Assembly: GCF_001691555.1 (NCBI RefSeq)
Contig: NZ_MAYN01000008.1
Span: 1,914,682-1,978,681 of the forward strand
Direction of reading: 5' to 3'
From: Pantoea eucrina
Lineage (GTDB): Bacteria; Pseudomonadota; Gammaproteobacteria; Enterobacterales; Enterobacteriaceae
Length of the DNA: 64,000 bases
The notes under the pieces were generated by a model. The model had not been told where the DNA came from. It searched no databases and was given only the letters and a program-made list of their open reading frames with translations. The translations under genes were made by a program, and so were the position numbers. Shown one piece after another: positions 38,456 through 48,220 of the stretch (position 1 is the first letter of the stretch; each line of letters begins with the position of its first letter).

Positions 38456-39055
38456 TATCCCTTCCTGTGTATGGTGCTGCTGCTGGTATCGCGCATTGCT
38501 GCGGCCGATACCCTGATGGTATTAGGCGACAGCCTGAGCGCCGGCTACCGGATGTCTGCCAGCGCCGCCTGGCCTGCCCTGCTCAGTACGCGCTGGCAGC
38601 AGCAGCCAAAAGTCGTGAACGCCAGCATCAGCGGTGATACCGCCGGCCAGGGTCTGGCCCGGCTGCCTGCACTATTAAAACAGCATCAGCCGCGCTGGGT
38701 GTTAATCGAACTGGGCGGTAATGATGGTTTACGCGGTTTTCCGCCGCAGGCTATCGCGCAGGATCTGCGTGCGATTATCAGTGCGGTAAAAGCCGCTGAC
38801 GCGCAGCCGCTGCTGATGCAGATCCGGCTGCCCGCTAATTATGGACGACGATACACTGACGCGTTCAGCGCCATCTATCCGCGCCTGGCGGAAGAGTATA
38901 GCCTGCCGCTGGTACCCTTTTTTATGGAGCAGGTCTATCTGAAGCCGGAGTGGATGCAGCAGGATGGTATTCATCCCAATCCGGATGCGCAGCCGTTCAT
39001 TGCCCGCATAATGGCTGACGCGCTGGCTCCGCTAGTTAAGCATGACGCACGCTGA
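38423..39055 (+). CDS. tesA: Thioesterase I/protease I/lysophospholipase L1
   Basis: Periplasmic SGNH hydrolase that cleaves acyl-CoA, lysophospholipids and esters of hydrophobic amino acids. The 210-residue precursor starts [14 protein letters not shown], with a signal peptide ending RIAAA before the mature DTLMVLGDSLSAG. The nucleophile is Ser37 in GDSLS, the oxyanion asparagine is in ELGGNDGL, and the Asp/His pair is in DGIHPN. The start at 38423 matches E. coli. It overlaps ybbA at the 5' end and ybbO by 14 bases at the 3' end. Confidence 0.95.
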   Translation: MMNRNNVFRWHYPFLCMVLLLVSRIAAADTLMVLGDSLSAGYRMSASAAWPALLSTRWQQQPKVVNASISGDTAGQGLARLPALLKQHQPRWVLIELGGNDGLRGFPPQAIAQDLRAIISAVKAADAQPLLMQIRLPANYGRRYTDAFSAIYPRLAEEYSLPLVPFFMEQVYLKPEWMQQDGIHPNPDAQPFIARIMADALAPLVKHDAR

Positions 39056-39854
39056 GCCGTGCGATTTTACAGGTAAAGAAATGCAAAAATCGGTTTTGAT
39101 CACCGGCTGCTCCAGCGGTATCGGGCTGGCAGCTGCCAGCGATTTGCAGGCGCGCGGCTATCACGTGCTTGCCGCCTGCCGCCGTGCGGAAGATGTCGCG
39201 CGGATGACAGCACTGGGGTATACCGGCATCCGGCTCGACCTTGATGATGCCGCGAGTGTGGATGCCGCGGCAGAACAGGTGCTGGCACTCACCGGGCATT
39301 GCCTGCACGGGCTATTTAATAACGGCGGATTTGGCCAGTACGGGCCGCTGAGCAGCGTCAGCCGCCAGCAGCTTGAGAAGCAGTTCTCCACCAATCTGTT
39401 TGGCACCCATCAGCTGACGATGCGGCTGCTGCCGGCGCTGCAGAACAGCGGCGACGGCCGCATTATCAATACCAGCTCGGTGCTGGGACTGATCTCCACC
39501 CCGGGGCGTGGTGCCTATGCCGCCAGTAAGTGGGCGCTGGAAGCGTGGAGCGATGCGCTGCGTATGGAGGTGCGCGCCAGCGGCGTGCGCGTCAGCCTGA
39601 TAGAGCCGGGACCTATCGCCACGCGCTTCACCGATAACGTGCAGCAGGGTGAACAGGAGAAGCCGGTGCAGAATCCCGGTATCGCCGCACGCTTTACCCT
39701 GCCGCCGGAGGCGATTTTACCCAAACTGCGCCATGCGCTGGAGAGCCGTCACCCGCGGCTGCGCTATCCGGTGACGCTGGTGGCCTGGGGCATGAGTTTT
39801 CTGAAACGGCTGCTGCCAGGCTGGATGCTGGATCGCATTTTGCGCAGCAACTGA
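39042..39854 (+). CDS. ybbO: Short-chain dehydrogenase YbbO
   Basis: NADP-dependent SDR oxidoreductase of 270 residues; the E. coli protein reduces medium- and long-chain aldehydes. The cofactor motif TGCSSGIG is at about residues 21-28, NNGGFGQYG follows, and the catalytic Ser...YAASK is present with STPGRGAYAASKWALEAWSD. The start at 39042 overlaps tesA by 14 bases and matches the E. coli N terminus (MTHKATE). A second ATG at 39081 (MQKSVLITG) is a possible alternative. Confidence 0.92.
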   Translation: MTHAEPCDFTGKEMQKSVLITGCSSGIGLAAASDLQARGYHVLAACRRAEDVARMTALGYTGIRLDLDDAASVDAAAEQVLALTGHCLHGLFNNGGFGQYGPLSSVSRQQLEKQFSTNLFGTHQLTMRLLPALQNSGDGRIINTSSVLGLISTPGRGAYAASKWALEAWSDALRMEVRASGVRVSLIEPGPIATRFTDNVQQGEQEKPVQNPGIAARFTLPPEAILPKLRHALESRHPRLRYPVTLVAWGMSFLKRLLPGWMLDRILRSN

Positions 39855-39933
39855 GCGGTAACATCAGCCAGCGCTTGAAGCGGGCCACTTTATCCCCATA
39901 TTCTCTAAACACTTTCTGCCAGGAGCGTTTTTC

Positions 39934-40788
39934 ATGTCACACGCTTTGATCACCGATATCAATGAGTCCAATCTGCAGCAGACGCTGGAGCAATCCATGC
40001 AGCTGCCGGTTCTGTTCTATTTCTGGTCTGAACGCAGTCAGCACTGCCTGCAGCTGACCCCGGTGCTGGAGCGTCTGGCACAGGAGTATGCCGGCCAGTT
40101 CCTGCTGGCAAAGCTTGACTGCGACAATGAGCCAGTGGTGGCATCTCAGTTCGGCCTGCGCTCGCTGCCCACGGTTTATCTGTTCCAGAATGGACAGCCG
40201 GTAGATGGTTTTCAGGGCCCGCAGCCGGAAGAGGCGATCCGCGCGCTGCTGGAAAAAGTTTTGCCGCGCGAAGAGGAGCTGAAAGCGCAGCAGGCCATGG
40301 AGCTGATACAGCAGAACAAGCCGCTGGAAGCGCTGCCGCTGCTGAAAGATGCCTGGCAGCTGAGTAATAAAAACAGTGAGATTGGCTTTCTGCTGGCAGA
40401 AGTGCTGATCACCCTGAACCGCAGTGATGAAGCTGAAGCGGTGCTGGATGTGGTGCCGCTGCAGGATCAGGATACGCGCTATCAGAGCCTGATTTCGCAG
40501 ATCGACCTGTTGAAGCAGGCGGCGGATACGCCTGAAATTCAGCTGCTGCAGGAGCAGCTGAACGCCGAGCCGCAGAACGCTGCCCTCGCTGCTAAACTTG
40601 CATTACAGCTGCATCAGGTAGGCCGTAATGAAGAGGCGCTGGAGCTGCTGCTGGGCTTTCTGAAAAGCGATCTCGCTGCCGGTGACGGTGAAGTGCGTAA
40701 AATGTTCCAGGAGATCCTGGCCGCGCTCGGCACCGGCGACGCCCTCGCCTCGCGCTATCGCCGCCAGCTCTATTCGCTGCTCTACTGA
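39934..40788 (+). CDS. cnoX: Chaperedoxin CnoX (YbbN)
   Basis: Stress-activated holdase that binds oxidised or chlorine-damaged proteins and passes them to DnaK and GroEL. The 284-residue product has an N-terminal thioredoxin fold (residues 1-110) whose active site is SQHC instead of CGPC, as in E. coli, so it lacks normal disulfide reductase activity. TPR-like repeats fill the rest ([20 protein letters not shown]). It has its own ribosome site, 79 bases after ybbO. Confidence 0.95.
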   Translation: MSHALITDINESNLQQTLEQSMQLPVLFYFWSERSQHCLQLTPVLERLAQEYAGQFLLAKLDCDNEPVVASQFGLRSLPTVYLFQNGQPVDGFQGPQPEEAIRALLEKVLPREEELKAQQAMELIQQNKPLEALPLLKDAWQLSNKNSEIGFLLAEVLITLNRSDEAEAVLDVVPLQDQDTRYQSLISQIDLLKQAADTPEIQLLQEQLNAEPQNAALAAKLALQLHQVGRNEEALELLLGFLKSDLAAGDGEVRKMFQEILAALGTGDALASRYRRQLYSLLY

Positions 40789-40846
40789 CGGGTACGCAGA
40801 CGGGCCGAAGCGACTCGGCCCGGTTATCTGACAGCCAGGAGGTTAT

Positions 40847-41761
40847 ATGCTGACCGCTATTCCTGTTCTCATCGTGCTGGTGCTGGTGATTGTATGGGCC
40901 GGTATCAAGATTGTTCCGCAGGGCTATCAGTGGACGGTAGAGCGCTTCGGACGCTACACCCGTACGCTGTCGCCGGGCCTTAATCTGGTGGTGCCGTTTA
41001 TGGATCGCGTGGGCCGCCGCATCAATATGATGGAGCAGGTGCTCGATATCCCCTCACAGGAGATCATCTCCAAAGACAACGCCAACGTCACCATTGATGC
41101 TGTCTGTTTTATTCAGGTTGTGGATCCGGCGCGTGCCGCCTATGAGGTCAGTAATCTGGAGCTGGCGATCATTAATCTCACGATGACTAATATTCGCACG
41201 GTCCTTGGCGGCATGGAGCTCGATGAGATGCTGTCGCAGCGTGACAATATCAATACCCGCCTGCTGCATATCGTTGATGAAGCCACGAACCCCTGGGGCG
41301 TAAAAATCACCCGCATTGAGATCCGTGATGTGCGGCCACCGCAGGAGCTGATTGCCGCCATGAATGCACAAATGAAAGCTGAACGTACCAAGCGCGCCGA
41401 TATTCTGGCCGCTGAAGGCGTACGTCAGGCTGCCATACTGCGTGCTGAAGGTGACAAGCAGTCACAGATCCTGAAAGCAGAGGGTGAGCGCACTTCTGCC
41501 TTTTTACAGGCCGAGGCGCGTGAGCGGCAGGCAGAGGCGGAAGCGAACGCCACGCGCATGGTGTCTGACGCGATCGCCGCCGGTAATATCCAGGCGATTA
41601 ACTACTTTGTGGCGCAGAAATATACTGATGCGCTGCAGAAAATCGGCGAAGCCGGCAACAGCAAAGTCGTGATGATGCCGCTTGATGCCAGCAGCCTGAT
41701 CGGCTCGGTAGCGGGCATCAGTGAACTGCTGAAAGAGCGTCGTCAGGAGCAGGCACCGTGA
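40847..41761 (+). CDS. qmcA: SPFH-domain membrane protease modulator QmcA
   Basis: Stomatin/flotillin-like inner-membrane protein of 304 residues. One N-terminal membrane segment ([23 protein letters not shown]), the SPFH domain around residues 20-190 ([20 protein letters not shown]), and a long charged coiled coil rich in AEGE/AEA repeats. In E. coli QmcA associates with FtsH-HflKC and multicopy qmcA suppresses an ftsH htpX defect. It shares a base with ybbJ, an NfeD partner, a widespread pairing. Confidence 0.95.
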   Translation: MLTAIPVLIVLVLVIVWAGIKIVPQGYQWTVERFGRYTRTLSPGLNLVVPFMDRVGRRINMMEQVLDIPSQEIISKDNANVTIDAVCFIQVVDPARAAYEVSNLELAIINLTMTNIRTVLGGMELDEMLSQRDNINTRLLHIVDEATNPWGVKITRIEIRDVRPPQELIAAMNAQMKAERTKRADILAAEGVRQAAILRAEGDKQSQILKAEGERTSAFLQAEARERQAEAEANATRMVSDAIAAGNIQAINYFVAQKYTDALQKIGEAGNSKVVMMPLDASSLIGSVAGISELLKERRQEQAP

Positions 41762-42219
41762 TGCTGATGGAGCTGATCGCCCACCCACACTGGTTCTGGC
41801 TGACGCTTGGCGGGCTGCTGCTGGCAGCCGAAATGCTGGGCACCAGCGGCTATCTGCTCTGGTGTGGTATGGCGGCGCTGCTGGTAGGGCTGGCCGAGTG
41901 GCTGTGGCCTTTCTCCTGGGCTGGCCAGGGGCTACTGTTTGCCGCGCTGACCCTATTGAGCGCGCTGGGCTGGTATGGCTGGATGCGACATCAGGCTGGG
42001 CAGCAGCAGCCAAACACGCTGAACCAGCGCGGTAAAGAGCTGATTGGCCGGCAGCTAACGCTGGAGGCACCGCTTAAAAGTGGTATCGGCCATGTACAGA
42101 TTGGTGACAGCAGCTGGCGCGTGCAGGCAGCAGACGATTTGCCAGCGGGCACGCGGGTGACCGTCACGGCGGTTGAAGGGATCACGCTGCTGATTCAGCC
42201 GCGCTTGCCACCGGTGTGA
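41761..42219 (+). CDS. ybbJ: NfeD-like membrane protein YbbJ
   Basis: Partner of QmcA: three or four membrane segments in the first 80 residues, then an OB-fold NfeD domain ([40 protein letters not shown]). The ATG at 41761 shares its A with the qmcA TGA and aligns with the E. coli N terminus; a GTG one codon earlier has slightly better ribosome-site spacing. It gives 152 residues. The 3' end overlaps the convergent cueR by 25 bases. Confidence 0.92.
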   Translation: MLMELIAHPHWFWLTLGGLLLAAEMLGTSGYLLWCGMAALLVGLAEWLWPFSWAGQGLLFAALTLLSALGWYGWMRHQAGQQQPNTLNQRGKELIGRQLTLEAPLKSGIGHVQIGDSSWRVQAADDLPAGTRVTVTAVEGITLLIQPRLPPV

Positions 42220-42611
42220 CCGCAGCAGCCCGCCAGCTGATCAATTATCGGGCACTCGGCGCCCTCATCGCCGGGACACGCCTCTGCCAGCGACAGCAGG
42301 CGCGCCCGCATGGCGTGCAGCTCTTCAATATGTGCCGCAATTTCATCAGCCTTCTGCAGCGTGCGCGCTTTGACATCCGCACTGTGCCGCGCAGGATCGT
42401 TGAACAGCGCCACCAGCTCGCGGCACTCATCCAGCGTAAAGCCAACCTGGCGCGCCTGGCGCAGCAGGTGCAGCTCTTCCAGATGGCGTTCGTCATAATG
42501 CCGGTAGCCATTTTCGCTACGCAGCGGCGGTGTCACGATCCCTTTCTCTTCATAAAAGCGGATCGCTTTACTGGTCAGCCCGGTTTTTCTGGCGACGTCG
42601 CTGATATTCAT
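42195..42611 (-). CDS. cueR: Copper-responsive MerR regulator CueR
   Basis: Activator of copper efflux; Cu(I) or Ag(I) binding untwists the long-spacer promoter of copA. The 138-residue protein has the MerR HTH ([20 protein letters not shown]), a coiled-coil dimer helix, and the metal-binding loop C112-PGDEGAE-C120, the same positions as E. coli. The tail ends in GCCGHTGG, a possible extra metal ligand patch. It is divergent from copA with the operator between them. Confidence 0.96.
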   Translation of the reverse strand: MNISDVARKTGLTSKAIRFYEEKGIVTPPLRSENGYRHYDERHLEELHLLRQARQVGFTLDECRELVALFNDPARHSADVKARTLQKADEIAAHIEELHAMRARLLSLAEACPGDEGAECPIIDQLAGCCGHTGGKRG

Positions 42612-42620
42612 GCTGGCTCC

Positions 42621-42651
42621 TTGACCTTCCCCCGAATGGAAGGTTTACGCT
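42621..42651 (+). promoter_or_regulatory. CueR-controlled copA promoter
   Basis: TTGACC (-35, 42621-42626), a 19-base spacer and TACGCT (-10, 42646-42651). The dyad ACCTTCC-N7-GGAAGGT at 42624-42644 lies between them, as in E. coli copA. The over-long spacer is the hallmark of MerR-type activation. Confidence 0.9.
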
Positions 42652-42705
42652 TATAACTACTGCAACCGGTGCAGCCGGTCAACTCTGTTCATTAAGGAGA
42701 CCATG

Positions 42706-45216
42706 ATGTCAGATATACAAACACTCGCGCTGGAGGGACTTTCCTGCGGCCACTGCGTCAAACGGGTTAAAGAGGCGCTGGAACAGCGCAGCGACGTGGA
42801 GCAGGCGGAGGTCACGCAACAGCAAGCGCGCGTGACCGGCGCTGCCAGCGCCAGCGATCTGATCGCCACTGTGGAGCAGGCTGGCTACCACGCCACGCTG
42901 CAGCCTGAGGCTACCTCCCCAAAGCCTGATCCGTTGACAGCTCAGGAGCCGCCGCCGGAGGCGCTGACAACGGCCTCTCAGCCGGCAGAAGCGGCGCTGC
43001 CGGTACAGCATCTGCTGATAGCAGGCATGAGCTGTGCCAGCTGCGTCAGCCGGGTAGAGAACGCGCTGCGCGCGGTACCCGGTGTCACCGAAGCGCGCGT
43101 TAACCTCGGCGAACGCAGCGCGCTGGTGCTGGGCGAAGTTAACGCACCGGCGCTGATTGCCGCCGTGGAGGGTGCAGGCTACAGCGCTGAAGCGATCGAA
43201 GATGAGCAGCGCCGGCGCGAGCGTCAGCAGGCGAGCGCGCGTCAGGCGATGCGTCGCTTCAGCTGGCAGTCGGCGCTGGCGCTGGGTTTTGGCATTCCGA
43301 TGATGTTCTGGGGGATGGCAGGCGATCACATGATGCTGACGCCAGCGAATCAGACGCTGTGGCGTACGCTGGGCGCCGTTACGCTGCTGGTAATGATCAT
43401 TGCCGGTGGCCACTTTTACCGCAGCGCCTGGCGCAGCCTGCGATTTGCCACGGCCACTATGGATACGCTGGTGGCGCTCGGCACCGGCGCCGCCTGGCTC
43501 TACTCCATGAGCGTGGCGCTGTGGCCGGAATTTTTTCCGGTGCAGGCACGCCATCTCTATTTTGAAGCCAGCGTGATGATCATCGGTCTGATTAACCTTG
43601 GGCACGCGCTGGAGCAGCGTGCCCGTCAGCGCGCCTCGCGGGCGCTGGAGCGGCTGCTGGATCTGACCCCGGCTCAGGCGTGCGTGGTTACCGACCAGGG
43701 TGAGCAGCAGCTGCCGCTGAGCGCCGTCACCGCCGGTATGACCCTGAAACTGGTCACCGGCGATCGGGTGCCGGTGGACGGCGACGTCACGCAGGGTGAA
43801 GCCTGGTGCGATGAAGCGATGCTTACCGGCGAAGCCGTGCCGCAGGAGAAAGCGCCTGGCAGTAAGGTTTATGCCGGCACGGTGGTGCAGGATGGCACGC
43901 TGCGCTTTGTGGCCAGCGCCACCGGCAGTCACACGACGCTGGCGCGTATTATCAATCTGGTACGTCAGGCACAAAGCAGCAAACCGGAGATAGGTCGCCT
44001 CGCCGATCGCATCTCTGCCGTCTTTGTACCGGTCGTCGTGGCAATTGCGCTGCTGAGCGGGCTTACCTGGTATCTGGTCGGGCCGCAACCGCAGCTCGCC
44101 TATGCGCTGGTAATTATTACCACCGTCCTGATTATCGCCTGTCCCTGTGCGCTGGGACTGGCCACGCCGATGTCGGTTATCGCCGGTACCGGCCGGGCGG
44201 CAGAACTGGGTATTCTGGTGCGCGATGCTGACGCGCTGCAGCACGCCAGCGAAACCAATACGATAGTATTTGATAAAACCGGTACGCTGACGCTGGGATC
44301 GCCGCAGATCGGCGAGATCTGCCGCTATGCAGACTGGGATCAACAGCAGATCCTGCAGGCGGCAGCAGAGCTGGAGCAGGGATCCACGCATCCGCTGGCC
44401 AGTGCGATCCTCGCTGCCGCGCCGCAGCCGCCGGCCGCAGAGATCACCCGCTTCCGGACGCTGCGCGGCAGGGGCGTGAGCGCGCAGGTGGCAGGCCAGA
44501 CTCTGCTGCTGGGCAATACGACCCTGCTCGATGAGCAGCAGATTAACTATGACGCCGCGCGGGCAGATATCGCACGCATCGCTGCAACGGGTGCCACGCC
44601 GGTGCTGCTGGCCGATGCGCACCAGCTGCTGGGCCTGCTCGCGCTGCGCGATAACCTGCGACCAGAGAGCAAAGCTGTGCTGCAGCGTCTGCATCAGGCT
44701 GGCTACCGGCTGGTGATGCTGACGGGCGATCATCAGGCCACCGCCAGCGCAATCGCCGCTGAAGCGGGAATTGATGAAGTGATTGCCGGCGTGCTGCCAG
44801 AGGGCAAGGCAGAAGCCATAAGCCGCCTGCAGCAGCAGGGATGCCGGGTCATGATGGTAGGTGACGGCATTAACGATGCGCCGGCGTTAGCACAGGCGGA
44901 TACCGGTATTGCAATGGGCAACGGCAGCGATGTGGCGGTAGAAACCGCGGCGCTGACGCTGATGCGTAACGACCTGCACGGTGTGGCGGATGCACTGGCT
45001 ATTTCACAGGCCACGCTGCGTAATATGCGTCAGAATCTGCTGGGCGCATTTGTGTATAACAGCCTGGGCATTCCGATTGCAGCGGGCGTACTCTATCCCT
45101 TTACCGGCCTGCTGCTGAGTCCGATCGTCGCAGGGGCAGCAATGGCCCTCTCTTCTATCACCGTGGTCAGCAATGCAAACCGCCTGCTGCGTTTTACTCC
45201 GCCCGGGCGGCAATAG
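42706..45216 (+). CDS. copA: Copper-exporting P1B-type ATPase CopA
   Basis: Inner-membrane pump exporting Cu(I) (and Ag(I)) from the cytoplasm. The 836-residue protein has two N-terminal heavy-metal domains (GLSCGHC with C14/C17, GMSCASC with C110/C113), the transmembrane CPC motif at 479-481, phosphorylation site DKTGT at Asp523, TGEAVP in the actuator domain, and the GSTHPL and [14 protein letters not shown] motifs. The ATG at 42706 has AAGGAG six bases away; the ATG just before it is too close. In E. coli ybaS-ybaT lie between copA and cueR; here they are absent. Confidence 0.97.
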   Translation: MSDIQTLALEGLSCGHCVKRVKEALEQRSDVEQAEVTQQQARVTGAASASDLIATVEQAGYHATLQPEATSPKPDPLTAQEPPPEALTTASQPAEAALPVQHLLIAGMSCASCVSRVENALRAVPGVTEARVNLGERSALVLGEVNAPALIAAVEGAGYSAEAIEDEQRRRERQQASARQAMRRFSWQSALALGFGIPMMFWGMAGDHMMLTPANQTLWRTLGAVTLLVMIIAGGHFYRSAWRSLRFATATMDTLVALGTGAAWLYSMSVALWPEFFPVQARHLYFEASVMIIGLINLGHALEQRARQRASRALERLLDLTPAQACVVTDQGEQQLPLSAVTAGMTLKLVTGDRVPVDGDVTQGEAWCDEAMLTGEAVPQEKAPGSKVYAGTVVQDGTLRFVASATGSHTTLARIINLVRQAQSSKPEIGRLADRISAVFVPVVVAIALLSGLTWYLVGPQPQLAYALVIITTVLIIACPCALGLATPMSVIAGTGRAAELGILVRDADALQHASETNTIVFDKTGTLTLGSPQIGEICRYADWDQQQILQAAAELEQGSTHPLASAILAAAPQPPAAEITRFRTLRGRGVSAQVAGQTLLLGNTTLLDEQQINYDAARADIARIAATGATPVLLADAHQLLGLLALRDNLRPESKAVLQRLHQAGYRLVMLTGDHQATASAIAAEAGIDEVIAGVLPEGKAEAISRLQQQGCRVMMVGDGINDAPALAQADTGIAMGNGSDVAVETAALTLMRNDLHGVADALAISQATLRNMRQNLLGAFVYNSLGIPIAAGVLYPFTGLLLSPIVAGAAMALSSITVVSNANRLLRFTPPGRQ

Positions 45217-45284
45217 CAGCCAGCGCGCTGTTTTTAGCCGGCATAAATCGCTAGCATGGGCGTTTTACCCTAATAGGAGCGGAC

Positions 45285-46094
45285 ATGAACAGCTCTATCT
45301 GGCAACGTCTCTGGCAGCGGATCGCCGCGCTTTTTCCGTCTGCCTACCGCTGGCCGGCAATGGATATGCGCCTGGGCGACCGGCAGCTGCATCTGACCGG
45401 CAGTATTCATATGGGGACGCGCAACATGCAGCCTCTGCCGGCCGGGCTCTTGCGCCAGCTGCAGAAAGCGGATGCGCTGATTGTGGAAGCGGATATCACG
45501 CGTGGCGGCTCTCCCTTTGCCGATACAGCAGATTTACCGCCGCTGCACACCCGGCTGGATAGCGCCACACTGACGCGGCTGCAGACGCTGTGCAGGGATT
45601 TGGGGCTGGAGAGTACGCTGTTTGATACCCTGCCCTGCTGGCAGATAGCGCTGATGCTGCAGGCGCACCAGGCGCAGCGGCTCGGACTGCGTCCGGAGTA
45701 TGGTATCGATTATCAGCTGCTGCAGGCAGCAAAGGCCGCAGACAAGCCGGTCATTGAGCTGGAGGGGCCGGAGACGCAGATCGCGCTGCTGAAATCCCTG
45801 CCGCAGGAGGGCCGGGCGCTGCTGGTGGACACGCTTGAGCACTGGCATACTAATGCACGCCTGCTGCAGACGATGATCAGCTGGTGGCTTGAAGCGCCCC
45901 CCGCGCAGCAGCCGGTGTCGCTGCCCGCCACGTTTGGCGGTGAGCTGAGCGATACGCTGATGCGCAACCGTAATCAGCAATGGCGTGAACAGCTGCTGGC
46001 GCTGCCATCCGGTCGCTATCTGGTTGCCGTTGGCGCACTTCATCTTTATGGCGATGATAATCTGCCCGGTTTGCTGAAACAGAAGCAGACGTAG
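45285..46094 (+). CDS. ybaP: TraB/GumN family protein YbaP
   Basis: Member of the TraB/GumN (TIKI-like) family of predicted metalloproteases; the function in bacteria is uncertain. The 269-residue product has the two GX2H signatures near the ends (TGSIHMGTRNMQPLP and VAVGALHLYGDDNLPGLL) and a central EYGIDYQLLQAAKAADKPVI. I see no clear signal peptide, unlike some family members. It lies between copA and the chiX/ybaK pair, as in E. coli except that ybaQ is missing. Confidence 0.9.
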   Translation: MNSSIWQRLWQRIAALFPSAYRWPAMDMRLGDRQLHLTGSIHMGTRNMQPLPAGLLRQLQKADALIVEADITRGGSPFADTADLPPLHTRLDSATLTRLQTLCRDLGLESTLFDTLPCWQIALMLQAHQAQRLGLRPEYGIDYQLLQAAKAADKPVIELEGPETQIALLKSLPQEGRALLVDTLEHWHTNARLLQTMISWWLEAPPAQQPVSLPATFGGELSDTLMRNRNQQWREQLLALPSGRYLVAVGALHLYGDDNLPGLLKQKQT

Positions 46095-46134
46095 CCAGAC
46101 GCCTGGCCGCACAGGCCTGGCAGAAGGATAAGAT

Positions 46135-46218
46135 AAAAAAAGAAGGCCGATATCACTATCGACCTGTCAAAGAGGAATTTGTTTATGATTTTGGTTATCG
46201 CCAGGGTAAGTGGCGCGG
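46135..46218 (-). ncRNA. chiX: Small RNA ChiX (SroB/MicM)
   Basis: Hfq-dependent sRNA of about 84 bases that represses the chitoporin gene chiP and dpiBA and is itself removed by the chbBC trap RNA. It reads on the minus strand between ybaP and ybaK, the same position as in E. coli. The target-binding core AAATTCCTCTTTGAC is unchanged (46183-46169), a 5' hairpin with stem CGCCA/TGGCG precedes it, and the terminator stem GGTCGATA/TATCGGCC (46164-46145) is followed by a T-rich tail. The exact 5' end is estimated from the E. coli length. Confidence 0.88.
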
Positions 46219-46300
46219 GATAATTCTCGCGCAAAGTTCAGATTTTCGCCACTGTTATTACTGCAATCTTTGAGAAGAATTTTTGTCGTAAGGATTAACG

Positions 46301-46780
46301 ATGACCCCTGCAGTCAAACTTCTGGAAAAAAATGGCGTGGCGTTTACGCTGCACCCCTATGAGCATGACAGTCATGAAACGAACTTCGGCGATGAAGCGG
46401 TGCGCAAGCTCAATCTTGATGCGCGGCAGGTGTTTAAAACGCTGCTGGTCGCGCTGAACGGTGATGCGAAAGCGCTGGCAGTGGCGGTTACGCCGGTTGC
46501 GTCCCAGCTTGATCTAAAAAAAGTGGCAAAAGCGCTGGGCGCAAAGCGAGCAGAGATGGCCGATCCGCAGCTGGCGCAGCGCGTCACCGGCTACCTGCTG
46601 GGCGGCATCAGTCCGCTGGGCCAGAAAAAACGCCTGCCAACGGTGATCGACCGGCAGGCATCAGCGTTTGACACGATTTTTATCTCCGGCGGCAAACGCG
46701 GTCTCGACATTGAACTGGCCGCGCAGGATCTGGCGCGGCTGCTGAATGCCACCCTGGCTGACGTGGCACGCGGCGATTAA
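46301..46780 (+). CDS. ybaK: Cys-tRNA(Pro)/Cys-tRNA(Cys) deacylase YbaK
   Basis: Trans-editing enzyme that hydrolyses Cys mischarged onto tRNA-Pro by ProRS. The 159-residue product has the INS-type editing fold: [15 protein letters not shown], then the lysine-containing [20 protein letters not shown], and the [17 protein letters not shown] loop. The stop codon shares bases with that of the convergent LysR gene (TTAA). Confidence 0.96.
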   Translation: MTPAVKLLEKNGVAFTLHPYEHDSHETNFGDEAVRKLNLDARQVFKTLLVALNGDAKALAVAVTPVASQLDLKKVAKALGAKRAEMADPQLAQRVTGYLLGGISPLGQKKRLPTVIDRQASAFDTIFISGGKRGLDIELAAQDLARLLNATLADVARGD

Positions 46781-47649
46781 TCGGGCTGCTGCGCGCAAAG
46801 CTGATCGATCATCCAGCGCCCGGCCGGGCCGGGCGGATTGCGCCGCGACCAGACCACATCCACTGCGATATGCTGCGGCCAGCCGGGAACGCAAAGCTCT
46901 TTCAGAACCTGATGGCCAAACTGCTCCACCAGCCAGCGCGGCAGCACGCTCCAGCCAAACCCCTGCTCCGCCATCTCCAGCAGCAGCAGATACGTCGGCG
47001 CTGACCAGGTTCGCCCCGCCGCCGGCAGCGGTCCGCGCGTCTGTACCCAGGTGTTCAGCCGCAGCTGCCGCAGCGCGCTGAGCTGCGCTTCACTTACCTG
47101 ATCCTGCTGCGCCAGCGCGTGGTCCTGATGCAGGAAAATTGCCATCTGCGCCTCCACCTGCAGCCGGGCCACCGCCAGATCGGGCGGCAGCACGGGCTGC
47201 GTGCGAACCACGCCCAGATGCACCCGCCCCGCCTGCAGCAGATCCAGCACATCCTCATCCTCTGCGATCATGCATTCAAAGTCGATGTCGGGGTAGCGGG
47301 CATCAAACCGCGTCAGCAGATGTTCATGGTGGTCGGCCTGCCAGAAATCGGAAATAGCCAGACTCAGGCGCGGCTCTACGCCCTGCGACAGGCGCAGCGC
47401 CAGCTCATCCAGCCGCTGACTGGCGGCCAGAATCTGCTGCACCTGAGCCAGCGCGCGCTCACCCTGCGGCGTCAGCACCGGCTGACGGCCGCGACGGTCA
47501 AACAGCGTAAAACCTAAATCAATTTCCAGGTTAGCAATGGCAGCGCTGATGGTGGACTGGCTTTTTGCCAGCGCGCGGGCGGCGGCAGAGAAAGAGCCGC
47601 TTGCAACGGTCTGGACAAAAGCCTCAAGGGATTCCGGAGAGTATTTCAT
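46777..47649 (-). CDS. LysR-family regulator beside a PACE efflux gene
   Basis: LysR-type transcription factor of 290 residues: winged HTH at residues 1-60 ([20 protein letters not shown], then [16 protein letters not shown]) and an effector-binding domain. It is divergent from the PACE-family gene, separated by 91 bases. In Acinetobacter the PACE pump aceI is controlled by the divergent LysR regulator AceR, so this gene probably regulates its neighbour; that is inference from layout. The ligand is unknown. Confidence 0.88.
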   Translation of the reverse strand: MKYSPESLEAFVQTVASGSFSAAARALAKSQSTISAAIANLEIDLGFTLFDRRGRQPVLTPQGERALAQVQQILAASQRLDELALRLSQGVEPRLSLAISDFWQADHHEHLLTRFDARYPDIDFECMIAEDEDVLDLLQAGRVHLGVVRTQPVLPPDLAVARLQVEAQMAIFLHQDHALAQQDQVSEAQLSALRQLRLNTWVQTRGPLPAAGRTWSAPTYLLLLEMAEQGFGWSVLPRWLVEQFGHQVLKELCVPGWPQHIAVDVVWSRRNPPGPAGRWMIDQLCAQQPD

Positions 47650-47740
47650 GGTTTACCATCGCTTTTTTCGATAGACGCTCATTTTATCTCAGATGCGTGC
47701 AGTGCGAAAATGCGCGTGATTACGTAACCGGAGGTTATTT

Positions 47741-48172
47741 ATGCGTACCCGTTCGCTGAAAGAACGTATTCTTCACGCCGTGGGCTTTGAGGGCCTGGCT
47801 ATTGTGACCATCGCGCCGCTGGCAGCATGGATTATGGATAAGCCGCTGTTCCAGATGGGCACGCTGGCAATCGCACTCTCTACCGTCGCGATGCTGTGGA
47901 ACATGATCTATAACACGCTGTTCGATCGCATCTGGCCGCCGCATCAGAAACGCGGGCTGGGGCTGCGCGCCCTGCATGCGCTCTGTTTTGAAGGCGGATT
48001 CATTCTGATTGGTCTGCCGATTGCCGCCGGCATGCTGCATATTTCGCTGCTTAACGCGTTTTTGGTAGAGGTGGGCTTTTTTCTGTTTTTCCTGCCTTAC
48101 ACCATGGTTTACAACTGGGTCTGGGATAAGCTGCGCCTGCGCTGGTTTGCGCAGGCGTCGTGCCGCGCGTGA
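47741..48172 (+). CDS. PACE-family efflux transporter
   Basis: Proteobacterial antimicrobial compound efflux (AceI-like) protein, 143 residues with four membrane segments arranged as two repeats, each opening with a related motif (RILHAVGFEGLAIV and RALHALCFEGGFIL). The acidic residue in the first repeat, Glu17, matches the essential glutamate of AceI. Characterised members export chlorhexidine, acriflavine and related biocides, and AceI also exports short-chain diamines. The substrate here is unknown. A strong hairpin follows the stop. Confidence 0.88.
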   Translation: MRTRSLKERILHAVGFEGLAIVTIAPLAAWIMDKPLFQMGTLAIALSTVAMLWNMIYNTLFDRIWPPHQKRGLGLRALHALCFEGGFILIGLPIAAGMLHISLLNAFLVEVGFFLFFLPYTMVYNWVWDKLRLRWFAQASCRA

Positions 48173-48178
48173 TGCAGG

Positions 48179-48212
48179 GACCACGCTGCCTCCCGGCGGA
48201 AGCAGCGTGGTC
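48179..48212. terminator. Hairpin between the PACE gene and ushA
   Basis: An 11-bp perfect inverted repeat (GACCACGCTGC/GCAGCGTGGTC) with a 12-base loop lies between converging genes. Only short T stretches flank it, so termination is probable but not certain. Confidence 0.6.
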
Positions 48213-48220
48213 ATTCTCCC

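Noticed and set aside
42709..44733. 674-residue open frame antisense to copA
   Set aside because: GC-rich copA codons keep the opposite strand open. It has no domain, ribosome site or plausible composition, and copA is certain.
46188..46229. 13-codon plus-strand ORF (MILVIARVSGAG) before ybaK
   Set aside because: It lies entirely within the chiX gene on the opposite strand; conserved bases there are explained by the RNA.
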